From contig JAXRKN010000044.1 of assembly GCA_038502055.1 (NCBI GenBank), positions 10,499,501-10,563,500 on the forward strand: a DNA stretch of 64,000 nt, given 5' to 3'. Of this stretch, positions 53,069-64,000 are shown piece by piece (position 1 is the first letter of the stretch; each line of letters begins with the position of its first letter). Position numbers and translations under genes: made by a program. The notes beneath the pieces are model-generated. The model was given only the letters and a program-made list of their open reading frames with translations. It did no database searches and had not been told where the DNA came from. Source of the stretch: Tanytarsus gracilentus. Taxonomy: Eukaryota; Arthropoda; Insecta; Diptera; Chironomidae.

Positions 53069-54108
53069 CGCTTGAGATTATTCGACTCCTCCATCTGACT
53101 ATGCTCGAACAGGACCCGCTCGAAGTCGATCTCCAGGGCACACATATCGTCGAGGAGACGATTGCATTTATCTTGATTCGCCTCACTCATCGCCACATGG
53201 ATGTAGGAACGCCATTTGTTTGACTCGAAGCCCCAATGACATGTGAAATTCTCTTTGGGCTTATTTTTGCAAACGTGCAGTACGAATTTATTCGGTGCCA
53301 ACATTCCATGACATTCGATACACTCGATGCACTCACGATCCCTGAAGGTGAATAGCTCAGGCGTACAGATGCCTTCGCACTTTCCAAAGCACCGATGATA
53401 GACGCGGAACGAGAAGTAATTATGGCTCAGCTCCTTCTTCTTTACGGACTTGTGCAGAAGAGCGCTACAGAGTCGCTCCGCGTTCGTGCGTGTGATGAGG
53501 CCACAGGGAGGTACATTTGGCGGTAATATTTTGGCGTGCTTAAACTCGGCCAATTGCTCGGGTGTGCTCTGCAAGCACGAAATATGCAAATCCTCGATTG
53601 TGCGATGAATGCGATCGAGTGGAAAGTCGGGTAATATGTTGTTCAATATTTGCGGGAAACATAATCGTAATTCGCCGCCCATTTGAAAGCAGCCGATGGG
53701 TCGACCTTCTAAAATACACTCCATTAGTTCGCCGCACTCAGAATCGGGAGCGGTAAGGATCGGCTGAGACTGAATGGGCTGCATCATTGGTATAAATGAA
53801 ACGGATGACGGCGGTGATTGACAATATTCGCGTTCACGTTGATGTGAAGACGGCGGTGTGGATGGCGATGAAATTTGACGCGATTCTGCACGCTCTATAA
53901 CTGTGCCCGACTGAATTGAAATATTACACTGCATTGGCGATGCATGCTTAAAATCTTCATCGGACGATGGTGGTGGCGGTGAATCAAGTTCGCGCTTCAA
54001 ACTCTTGTGGTAATGATGTGATGTGCTAAAGAATATGCTGGCTGGCCCTTGCAGTGTCTTCAATGCATTATCTTGATAGGTCTTTAGCACATTACTTAAC
54101 TCTGTCAT
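53065..54108 (-). CDS. Snoo: Snoo/Ski-Sno SMAD co-regulator, first coding exon (partial gene)
   Basis: This is the first coding exon (348 codons) of a nuclear Ski/Sno-family protein, which binds SMADs and modulates TGF-beta/Activin/BMP transcription. Seen: residues 6-25 (NVLKTYQDNALKTLQGPA and neighbours) resemble the N-terminal R-SMAD-binding segment of Ski/Sno. Residues 41-120 are Ser/Pro-rich and probably disordered. Residues ~125-220 are the Ski/Sno/Dac homology domain, with CFPQILNNIL and CGLITRTNAERLC. Residues ~233-325 match the SAND-like SMAD4-binding domain, with RVYHRCFGKCEG, the Cys cluster 240/244/248/260/263/266, H278 and CHWGF at 290-294. The start ATG has AACC before it and an in-frame TGA seven codons upstream (54127-54129). 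The frame runs on past the donor to a stop at 53014, which would give 364 residues if the intron were retained. The C-terminal coiled coil of the family is absent, so more exons must lie to the left. The DHD is Ski/Sno-type rather than Fussel-type, and Dachshund lacks the SAND-like domain. Confidence 0.95.
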
Positions 54109-55069
54109 GGTTATTAATTTCGCACGTCAGAAATGTTTTCTTCTTCTTCTTCCCTTGCTTAAGTCGGGCAAATTCGCGCTTCTCTAGCTCAATCTTCCAA
54201 CTTTAGAGATTTTTTATTTTTATCACTAAACTGCAGACAAATCTTTCTACTACTTCTTCTTCTTCGTTCTCGTCGCGACTACTAAACTGTACGAGCCCTC
54301 TTCACATGATTATTCTCACACTTTACACTCTGACTACTTTTTCTTCCTTCAATCACAATTTTCAACTCGTTTACACATTAATCTTTAGCTTGAATTATTT
54401 TTGGATGCAATCGCATAATTTATTTATATTCTTCTCGCACTCTTCTTCTTTTTATTCTTTTTTGCGCTTATTTTATATTTTGCTTCTTGGCTTGATTCAC
54501 GAGCGAAGCGCGCACGTTGAAATAATCTGTGTAATATATATTTTTAATTTTTTTGGCACTAAAATTTATAATTATCTTCTTTTTAGTTGGACACTCTCTT
54601 TCTCTCTCTCACGAATTTACACTTTTCCTCTTTCTCATCTTTTCCTTCCTTTCTTCGCACAATTCTTCTTACATTTTTTTATATATTCAAGAATTATTTT
54701 TAGCTCATTCTATTTTTTTTGCACAAAAATATTTTAATTCAAAAAAAATAATTTTTTACGTGAGATTTTTTTTGTTTAGTTGTAATCAATATTTTTTTTT
54801 TCTGTGTCGTCACTGTTGTCTGAAATCTCGCGGAGTATTTAGTATTATTTTTTTTTCAGCGGTGATAACTAAAAAGTTGCAATGTGCCGATAATTTTTTT
54901 ACAGATAATAATTTTCGAATTTTTTTCCTGCTCGCTACTAAAAAGTTGCTCTCGAGCTACAGTTTTCTCTTCAAATGTCAATTTATATTTTTTTATCCAA
55001 TATTTTTTAATAAAAACTTCTGTTTACACGTTCCCCCGAACTATCGTTCCCGAAGTGTATTCTAAGACT
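54109..55069 (-). other. Snoo: Inferred 5' leader of Snoo (purine-rich)
   Basis: This is the stretch between the start codon and the predicted start site, assuming no intron in the leader. On the minus strand it is strongly A/G-rich, with GAA repeats near 54139-54152 and 54249-54271, and long A runs (T runs on the plus strand). Several upstream ATGs occur, including an immediate ATG-TGA at 54302-54307. The long plus-strand open frames here (54306-54737, 54553-55065, 54884-55240) are rich in Phe, Ser and Leu because the plus strand is T/C-rich, and they resemble no protein I know. The leader's extent depends on the promoter call and has no transcript support. Confidence 0.5.
54302..54307 (-). 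promoter_or_regulatory. Start-stop upstream ORF (ATG-TGA) in Snoo leader
   Basis: On the minus strand ATG is immediately followed by TGA, 195-200 nt upstream of the Snoo start codon. If it lies in the mature leader it is a minimal upstream ORF, a type known to hold ribosomes and dampen downstream translation. Its inclusion in mRNA is inferred from the predicted start site. Confidence 0.3.
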
Positions 55070-55071
55070 GA
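55038..55071 (-). promoter_or_regulatory. Snoo: Candidate Snoo core promoter: Inr + DPE, no TATA
   Basis: On the minus strand an initiator TCAGTC spans 55071-55066, with A+1 at 55069. Exactly 28 bases in, at 55042-55038, is AGTTC, which fits the arthropod downstream promoter element RGWYV at its required +28 to +32 spacing. No TATA box is visible about 30 bases upstream. TATA-less Inr/DPE promoters are typical of insect developmental regulators. The pair lies 0.96 kb upstream of the start codon on the right strand. Other start sites could exist. Confidence 0.5.
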
Positions 55072-55562
55072 AATATTCTTCATCGAAAATTTTTTGTTTT
55101 CGCTCGTGTTTTTCGTTCACAAGAGCGTGAATGCAAATGTGTGCGTTTCTGTCTGGCTCACATATACAGCATTATTCAAGCTGTCTAGCTTCGCAAGCAC
55201 ACAGACGGAGGCGAGGGTCATGTATTTTACTATCATGTAGAAAACGTCTCGCATAATTTCTACGTTTTAGCCCATTATAATCACCAACACACTCGCATGA
55301 ACTTTATATGCAATTTTAGAATTTGCACGATAGATTTAAATTTACGAGGAAATTTCACGATCCTTGAACTTTTTACGGTTCTAGTTGCTAAAATTGACAA
55401 TTCTATTCCACTTTCTTCCTCTTACAATCCTTTCAAGTGCCACTAAGAGGAAATTTTCAATTTATCGAATTTTTAATTTTGCAGACACTTTACCAATACA
55501 CATAAGAACATAAGACTTGGTATTTTTCATCGTCGTACATAGGCGACGATAGTGATGAGCAT

Positions 55563-55640
55563 GATGAGAGAGAGTGAGAAAGAGAGAAAGAAATTTTCCG
55601 AGAAAGCCGAGAGTAAAATGAGCGAGTGAGAGAGAGAGAA
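55563..55640. promoter_or_regulatory. GAGA-repeat cluster upstream of Snoo
   Basis: Two runs of GAGAG/GAGAGAGAG (about 55565-55590 and 55611-55640) with interspersed GAGAA lie about 500-570 bp upstream of the candidate Snoo start. In flies such runs bind GAGA factor (Trl) and CLAMP and mark promoters and Polycomb response elements. Here this is a positional inference. GA-rich runs occur elsewhere in the window (for example 19099-19116), so the cluster alone is weak evidence of function. Confidence 0.35.
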
Positions 55641-55960
55641 TGGTGTGACTTATGCTCAGGATACAAAGTAATGATTTTTTACCCCCTCGAAAAAAAATAA
55701 GAAGAAAATTTTCATCCACGAGCGATGACATGACGTTACTGCGACGATGACCGAGACAAACACTTCTTTACATGCTTGAGGTTATGAGAGGGCGAGAGAA
55801 ATTAATGAAAAATTCAAATGAGAGAAAATGAATCATCAAATTATAATTCAAAAAAAATTTTTTTTTCGGATGTGTGGTTTTTGCGGAAAAATGTGCAGTC
55901 AATGGAGAAAAATTTTGATATAACAAGAAGAAACTAATACAAACGTGAACGGTTTGACAT

Positions 55961-55974
55961 ACACACACACACAC
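55961..55974. repeat. (AC)7 microsatellite
   Basis: Seven AC dinucleotides upstream of the Snoo promoter candidate. Confidence 0.95.
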
Positions 55975-58900
55975 GTCCTTCGTCCGCCAGTCCAGACAGA
56001 CTCAATAATTTTTCTTCTTTTATTGATTTTTCCAACAACACTCACTTTGAGTTTTTCCAATAAAAATTCAAAAAAATATTCTCTCTCTTTCTTACATTGC
56101 TCGTTTTTTGCAGAGTAGGAAGAAAATCATTAATGGCAACGCTTCAAGGTCATGCAATAAATATATATATGACACACATTATGATGCGTGAGAGAGAGTG
56201 AGATGGAGATGTCAGGGCATCTCTCAAGGAATTATTGATGACATTCATTAATTCATGAACTTCTACTTTCCCACTCACATCTCTCATGGGACACATCGAC
56301 ACGACGATGACGAGAAGGAGAAATAATGTATACATTCACACACGACATACATTTCGCTATTCCGTTCACGCATTTAGAGACACGCCGAAAGTAGGATGAA
56401 ACAAGGAAAGACACGTATGTCTGTGAGATGCCAAGAGCAGAGGAAAATTTATGGCACTCGATTCTCGATATTCTTTTTTTCGCAATGCCTCTACTCGTGC
56501 ATGGTACTTCTGAGACGAATTTTCTCTCTCTCTCACCATCGACTTGTGTGTAAATGAGTGAGTGAGGGTTGCTTCTGAATTAGTTTTTCGTTGTGAATAT
56601 TAAATTAGAACGGATGAGATTTTTCTTCCTCCTTTTCTGTGCAAGATGAAGAGAGAAAGTTGTAATCCATGTCTTTGGAAATTTGTTTTTGCGGTTTATT
56701 TTACGTCTCTTTTTCTCTTCATGTGATAGGCATTTGACAATGTACTGTTTGATGTTGAATTATTAAACCTTTTCTGTATTTACAAGAAACTAAAATCAAA
56801 GTTTTAAAAGTGCTCTGGAAGAAGTATTAAAAAATATTTGAGTTATTTTTTTTGTTAAAAATTAAAAACCGTAAATACTTTTCTGCACACAGTAAAACAT
56901 CATTTCATTCACCCAAAATAAGAAATAATCAGTATGAGAGGAAGAACAACAATCCTTGACAATAGTCAAATAAATAAGAATAAAAACTATACGCACATAG
57001 TTTTATCGGAAATTCAGAAGCAATATTTTCCCCTGATTCGGCAAAAAATTTCGCATTCCATTCGTATTGGCAATGAATTTTAGAATTTTATGTCTGTGAC
57101 AACATCGATGCAAAAAGCCTATATAGTCGTAAGAGTACTGGAAGCAGCAGCCTTTTATGTTACGTAGCACGGATGGATATGCGATAAAGTGAACGACGAC
57201 AGAGAGTACAAATGACACAATGAGCTGAATGGAATGAGATCATGCCTTGAATTTTTAATCAACATCTCTCAAAGCATCCAGGCGCTCCCTCGAAACTCGA
57301 AATATGTCAGGGAATTCCTTCTCCCCTTAAAATTTCATTTGCTAATCTAAATGCAAAAATCTTACATTCATTAATACTTCAATTAGAAGTCGATTGTGTG
57401 TTCTTATCATGCTACCTTTTTTGAAATTAATTTTCTTAAATAGCGTATTTAGACGAGGACTTGTACGAATATTACGTCTCATGAAATTTTGTAATATTTG
57501 AACACCCTTCTCACAGGTGCCGTAATTTGTAAATGAACTTCTTTCATTTTCCTCTTCTTTTCAAAAAAATCTCCTCCTTATCACATTCATTCATTATAAA
57601 TGCAATTTACAGATTTTCACTTAAATTTGAAGGCCTTTCAAGAATATGACGAACGTCCTTAAATCTGTCACATAAAAGAGAAGAAATTGAAATTTGGCCC
57701 TTTTCGCTCCTTACTGCAAAAGAAAGCGCGAGAACAATGGCGAACGTGGTGATCCACAGCCTGTGTTCGAGATGAAATCAATGGAATTGGAAAAAAGGTT
57801 TTTCTATGAATATGCAATGGCTCACAAAGAGAGAAAAATAAAGCATTTTTTCACAGATTGAAAGCTTTACGCAATCTGTAAATCATTTTGTGATTTATTA
57901 AGAAGAGAGAATTGAACTAATTGTTTTTACAGTAAGATTAAATTTTTATTAATTTTAGAAAATTATGAAAATATATCTAAAGCAGATACAAATGAGCTCA
58001 AATCAACCCCAAAATTAAGTTCAAAATCGATTTTTCAAAGTTTTTCTAATGCCTTTAACATAATTTCATTAATTCAAATTTTAAATATTTAATGAAGGAA
58101 AATTTCCATATGTTTTTTAGGCTGACAATTTACATTAAATTTTAAATCTTTTTCTCGTGGCTTAACTTTGAAAGAAATTCAAATTATTTTCTTTTTAACC
58201 CGTTATTTATTTGAAAAGAAATAAATAAATAATTTAAGAGCTTTGGAAATTAATAAAATATCGTTGATTGACACTGTGACAATTTGACAGTGAAAAATTT
58301 CATATATGCCATTCACGCACATTGATGAAAATTATTTCTCTTTCAATCTCGTTACTTATACTTTTATTTATGAGGTCGATGAACGAAAACAGTGGCGGAA
58401 GAAGAATATACGAAAGTTCTTCACAGAAACATGCGTGTACTTTTTTTGCGATGTCGAGAATGAGAGAGAAAGGGAAAAGTTGTTGGGAAAAAAGTCAATA
58501 AGAAAGGAAAATCAATTATTCATGGTAAATACCCAAATTGATCTTATTTTTTGGGTGTGTAAATTTAATGAAAAAACATTAAAATTCTTTTTTAAAGATT
58601 CTACGAAAAATTTAGTTACATTGGAGTTACAAATTTTCCACTCATGCCCATTTAAATACTTTCAAGAACAATTTAAATATAATAATTAGCATTCGTTTAA
58701 GATTTTCGTCAGTTCCCTCAATAAAGCGCACATGTTACACATATAGGGCTTTTAAAAGAGTTCTACCCTCTCACTGTGCGTGCATATCACCGCAACAGCA
58801 CACACATATTGTAATTTCATCAAGAAAACGACGTAAATCTCTGTATTTCACTTACAAATGTAATGCACATAAATTATTAAATGAAATATATAAAGCCACG

Positions 58901-61900
58901 AAGTTGAACATGGCAGACACAACAAAAAAAAGCAAGGAAATACGAAATGAGATTTCACATTTTACGCTAAATTGTGCGTAGGCTACAACCAACACTACCT
59001 TCGAGCCTCAAACTCCTTTCCGGAAAAATATCAATAATTTTAAGGCTCGTTTTTCTTGCTTATGAAAGAGCATTGTACGCACAACGATGATGGTGTTTGT
59101 GTGTGCTGTGTGTAGCTTTATTTACAGTCATCGTCCTTTGCTCAAAACTTCTTCTTAAACTCGTCAATTTTATTTTGAAATGTTCATCAAAAGATTTCTT
59201 TCTTTTTTTGGCAAAAATAAATATTTCATGCTCTTTTGACCTTGTAGGAAAAAAAACATTTTATTTCCTTTCACTTTCATGGAAACTGAGAAGATTTTCC
59301 TTTCTTCGTCTTATCGCCTCCATGTTTTAGTGTGTTCGAGGGTGAGCTCTGTTTTCCGCTCGAAGAAAAAAAGAGATGAATTTTTTTACGATTTCTCTCA
59401 TGCTGCTGCTTTTTATGGCGAGTGCAGAAAATTTCTCCATGATAAAAATGAAAAATTCATTGAATTGGAAAGGCATCAAGACAAAATAGCACCAGTGCTG
59501 CTAGCGTAAAAAAAGAATTTTTTAAAACTGGTTGAAACTAGAATAAAAAAATTTAACGGTCGAAAAATATTTGAATATTTTAGGAAATTAAATTTTAATG
59601 GTTTTTAAAAAATAATTGAAATAAGTGTCTAAACCTCTGTAACAAATGCAACCTAAACATTTGATATGATGATAAGAATCAGCAAAAAAACTAATGTTCT
59701 ATTGAAACGACCGCAACTATACAAATAACGTACCCGACGTGATAATCTCTCTCGCGTTCATCGTTAATTTCGCTTCGGACGTTCTGTGTGTGTATGTTAG
59801 GATAATAAACAATAATTAAATGTTTTGCTGCACACATTTTACCTCTCTTTTTTCAATTATAAAAAATTCTCGGAAAAATTGTGAAAAGATATGCGAAGTG
59901 AGATAGGCATTGAGGCGCTAATTATAAGCCACAGAGAGAGCTCAATAAAGCATACAGTTTTCGTTGGAAAAAAAGAAAGGAGAGCGAAATAATGAAGAAA
60001 TTGTGCACACACCAAATTGCAAACCGCTGCAGTGAGAGTATCATTAATGATCTAACATAAACCTAACAGCATATAAATAATCTCTCCTCGAACTATTCGC
60101 GGGATACACATGAGATAATCTTGATAAAAATTTAGTAAATCCTGGATATATGTGAGGGATGGAATTTCTATGGTTTAAATTTTGAATACATATATATGGT
60201 TTTTAAATATTTTCATTTTGTTAAAAATTATCAACAAATTTTTTTTAAAAATTCAACCAACTCGATCCATTTTCATTCCAACTCAACCATGTGTAAACGC
60301 TGCACATGTACGTACAAATACGATGCAAGTAAAACTGCAATTGAAAAAATGTTCTCCGTACAGTCGAATTATAGACATAATAATGATCTCTCACTCACAT
60401 TTTTTGCACAACTTCTTACAATTTTACAAATCTGTAATTGCACAAAATTATTTTCGCATTTTTATGTTTCAATTCGTGTTGTTTTTCTCTCTTTTTTCTT
60501 GCACCATAACTTTACTATTCCGAATGCACTTTACCTCGCGACTCACTAATGGATTTTCTAATTCTACAATTTTTGTGCAACTTTTTTTCTTCGAGCTGAA
60601 GCGAAGAAGTTGAAGGTAATTTAGTTTAATGGCATTTCGATGGTGGCAACAAAGAAAGCTGAGAGACACACTCGAGGTGTTGAGAAGTCAATTGCAGTAG
60701 CATTAAATTTTACATTCTCTGAGTGGCATTTAAGAAATTTCATTTGCAGACCTTTCGGGCAGAATGAAGTGGAAATTTTTTGATATTGAGGGACATTTCC
60801 AAATAGTTTTCTGAAAATATGAAAAGTTCAAGAGAAATCGATAATTTTTTAATAGAGTTCAACGGACTGTATTTTCGGATGAAAAATTTCCGTAGAATAG
60901 GAAAAAGTTTCACTTTTCTTAAAGTTATAGTTCACAGCTCACATGTGTGACTCTCTATCAGTTAATCAAAAATTCAATCTTTGAGCAACGCTCAACGCCA
61001 TAAAAAATAATCTCCTTGCTAGAGTATGAGTATCGGAAAAACTTAAATCATCGTAAAAAAACAATGCAATGGAAATTGGGACAAAGGGAGGTCATCATAG
61101 GCTCACATGTACACGATGATAGCTTCGAAAGCATAAATAAAGCAAGCAGCACTTTTTATCTCTAATTCCAACAACACGGTTGCACTCTCTCACCCATGGA
61201 CACAAAAAGTAGTGATTTAACTTTTTATCTTAAATGCTTCTCCGGTAGTTAATAGCCAGTTCGGCTACCTCGTCCATTCATGCAATATCTCTCGAGCACA
61301 TATTCTCACACACAATGAGCACATCTATAAAAAAAACACCATTGCAAATAATATATAAAAGTTGCTTCCTAGCTATTTTTGCCGCAAAATTGTATTTGCA
61401 ATTTACGAGGAAGTTCTTTCTTTCTGCCCTGTGTGTGTTTTTTACTCCACGCTATCAGAGATTTGTGAAAACATAATTTTGGCGTTGCCTTTTTCCTTTC
61501 GCACAATACTTTTATTATTTTCGCAGATTTTATGTGGCGAGTTTGTGTGTTGAGAGAGAGAGAACCATGTGAGGAGAGATAAAACGACTTGTGTACATGC
61601 TCATACTTTAATCCCATTGTATTTGTTGTATTTAGGGCGAATGAGGTGTCCTAAAATGGGGTTTGGATTTTTATATGACATCGCAAAAAATTCTATTTTT
61701 TTATTAAATCCATTTTAGGGATTCAAATTTCTCATCAACGTCACTTCCAATCATTTATTTATTTTTTTAGTCTCCCTATTTCGGATGTGTTTTTGTTTTT
61801 ATGGGAAAAAATAGATAGATCGCACCGAGAAGAAAAGAAGTGAGCTGGTGAGAGAGTTAGAGGCTATGCAGTGAGTACAAGATTATTACCAATGATTATG

Positions 61901-64000
61901 GTGTGTTTGGTTACATCCTACACTAAAATAAATACTATGAACATCTCGGTAGCATTAAAACGCATAAATAATTTCCCAATGGGGGCACAAAAGCCCGAGT
62001 GAGGTCCATTTATAGCGAAATGTGAGTGAGAGAGAGAAAGGAGGAGATTTGAGCACACAATAAGTATAAATTCCCTTGGCCGTATAAAGTAAACACACAT
62101 CCGCAATGATCATCTACAATTTGTTTGCTTGCCTGCTCTTTTTTCCTTTTAGTAGTTTTCATAAGAATTATGGCGAAATAACGCTTTCAGGCAAATGCCA
62201 TTTCCTTCAAATAAATCTCCACTCCGCTTTCTTTTTACAGCCGAAGGCATGCATTGAACTATGTGCTGCTCCTCTCGATTCGGAAGTTATACCAGAACAC
62301 ACATAGACGGGTGGGCTTATAGCGTCGAAGGAAGAGAAAGCAAAAGAATTATTGTTATTGTAAATGATTTTGTGCAAATGGCATCAAACAAATTTATGAC
62401 CGTAAAGTATGAGAAGATTTAATGAAAGAAATTGCTCCGTTTTCAGCGATGTGAAACATCGAGAAATTATTGACAGTGGGTGGAAGGAGAGATAAAAATT
62501 GAAATTTATTGGCAAAACTTTTGGGGGTAAATTTGAGTTTAGTTTGTTAATTTTTTTTATTCCTCAAAATTCAATGAAATAAAATTTTTAAATCAAATTC
62601 GATAGAATTTAGACTCTCCTTGCCATGGATGAAAAGCCACCGTATGTACAGAAAAATTAGATTTGCAAATGTTATCAGGATTTTTCTCTGTAAGTCCTTC
62701 CAAATTTTCTTGATCCTCGTTCGATTTAACAGAGCTAAAAATTTTTTATACATCGCCATAAAAAAAAAGAGAGGAGAACCGGAAAAGTCTTCTTAGCCTC
62801 CTACACATGAGACGAATTGTAGCAGAAAGAAACTTTCACATCACTGAATATCTATTTATGGCAAAAGCATCACCAAGCATCCCCCCATCATCATCAAAAT
62901 TCGTTGCGGAAATAAGAGACGAAGGCAGAAACTTTTTACAACTCTTCATTTTGAAGATTAAAATCAACATAAAGTCAGCAGAAAAGATGATTGCTTTCCA
63001 ACAATTTCCTCGAGAAGTGTTCTCGCTCAACATCCAACCCCATTTCTTCACTTTCTTCTTTTTTTCGCCCTCCGTTTCTTTCCGCTTTAGGTACTTTTCG
63101 CTACATCTACGATAGTTGTCTCTAGCATCTTCCTTGTGCATTAATGTACAATCTACTTGAGAGAGGAAAAAGTCCTCGAAAAATGTCGGCAACAATGACG
63201 GATTTATTTTTTGAGAATATGAAGGAGGAATTATGCAAAGGAACGTACAAAGTGGATTTTCAAGTGTAACTTGAAGTTGATGCATTGAAATTTTGTGAGG
63301 TTTTAAGACGGATACAAAAAAAGTCTTGAAAGCGGAGTGAATTTTATAGTTTAATTTTTTAATTTACTCCTAACAATTTTTGCGAATTTTATAATTTAAA
63401 GTTTTAGTCTGAAAAACTTAAACTTTTGGAACTAAAATATTTTGGAGTTGAGTTTCTAATTACTGAAGAAAAAAAGTTAAATTCACTTCTCATTTTTACT
63501 ATTACCCCTCAGGAATTACATGAAATTTATACTCGATTGAACCTATAATACAAAGCTAGAGAGAATTTCAAGCATCCTCATTTCTTTCAACATTTAGTGC
63601 CTTTTCAGATGGAAAATATGCAATTTTGATGAGAGGCACAAATGCAAACAATGCATAGCGCTGAGAAGAGAGAGTGAATGCTTTATGCTGCAGTATCATT
63701 AGAGAGAATAACTCGAATATGGATGTCATATGTAATGCAGTGGCTACAAATTGCATGCGTGACTTACTACGGGCGAAATACAATGCAAAATTGCAGAGAG
63801 AGCTCCCTCCCGTCTTCGATGGCAAACAATTAATTTTAATGCATGCAAATGACGTTCCCTTTTCTGAATTTTGCATATATTGCACTGCATTGAAGCATTC
63901 AGAGGGGTGGAACACTAAGGTGGAAAATCGAAAATAATTTCAGATTTTATTGTAACTAAAGAATAATTTTAAATCCTTAAAAATTTAATGTCCCGCCCTC

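Larger units (their letters stand above)
55072..64000. other. Upstream flank of Snoo, no gene recognised
   Basis: About 9 kb of AT-rich DNA with GAGA runs near 55565-55640 and an AC microsatellite at 55961. Open frames such as 58306-58689, 60182-60613, 62836-63285 (minus, 149 codons) and 63674-63937 have no recognisable domain. It could be intergenic, or contain non-coding exons of a longer Snoo transcript. Confidence 0.55.

Noticed and set aside
54306..55240. Long plus-strand open frames (143, 170 and 118 codons) as new genes
   Set aside because: They lie antisense to the inferred Snoo leader and consist almost wholly of Phe, Ser, Leu and Ile from T/C-rich DNA, with no domain. The opposite-strand purine-rich leader explains them.
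62836..63285. Minus-strand 149-codon open frame as a gene
   Set aside because: No recognisable domain, a Lys/Glu-rich low-complexity middle, an overlapping open frame on the other strand, and no splice or promoter context. A single frame of this length is only mildly unusual in 64 kb.

Overview
This is AT-rich eukaryotic DNA with very low coding density, long A/T tracts, many short microsatellites and spliceosomal introns. The one clearly intact coding exon and the one recognisable pseudogene both look insect-like, most probably dipteran. The species cannot be named from the sequence alone. Nothing prokaryotic (operons, Shine-Dalgarno sites, CRISPR arrays) is present.

The main gene is on the minus strand near the right end. 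A 348-codon first coding exon (54108 down to 53065) encodes the N-terminal part of a Ski/Sno-family SMAD co-regulator, the insect Snoo orthologue. It carries a short R-SMAD-binding-like motif, a Ski/Sno/Dac homology domain and a SAND-like SMAD4-binding domain, and ends at a clear phase-0 splice donor. To its right lie an inferred purine-rich 5' leader, a TATA-less promoter candidate (Inr plus DPE, TSS near 55069) and a GAGA-repeat cluster about 0.5 kb further upstream. No downstream Snoo exon was recognised in the 53 kb to the left, so most of the window is probably a giant Snoo intron. That is an inference from absence.

Within that presumed intron are: a decayed copy of a PPIL1/Cypl-type cyclophilin on the plus strand (31424-31988) that keeps two short introns but has a nonsense codon and a frameshift; a 0.9 kb repeat element at 3140-4044 with four 120-bp tandem units between short terminal inverted repeats; a 277-bp insertion at 24985-25261 with a 9-bp target-site duplication, a T24/A17 block and repeated CACCGGTGA palindromes; and at 52.2-52.7 kb an inverted, diverged relative of the 120-bp repeat next to a 20-G homopolymer, close behind the Snoo exon.

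The rest is unremarkable AT-rich intronic or intergenic DNA in which I found no supportable gene. Two kinds of short word recur more often than composition suggests: a B-box-like GGTTCGAATCCT at three places, and GGRTGGAA/TTCCAYCC at sixteen or more. I did not find convincing evidence for a new gene system. The best leads are the repeat family with internal 120-bp units, the unusual 277-bp insertion, the intron-bearing cyclophilin pseudogene and the Snoo promoter.
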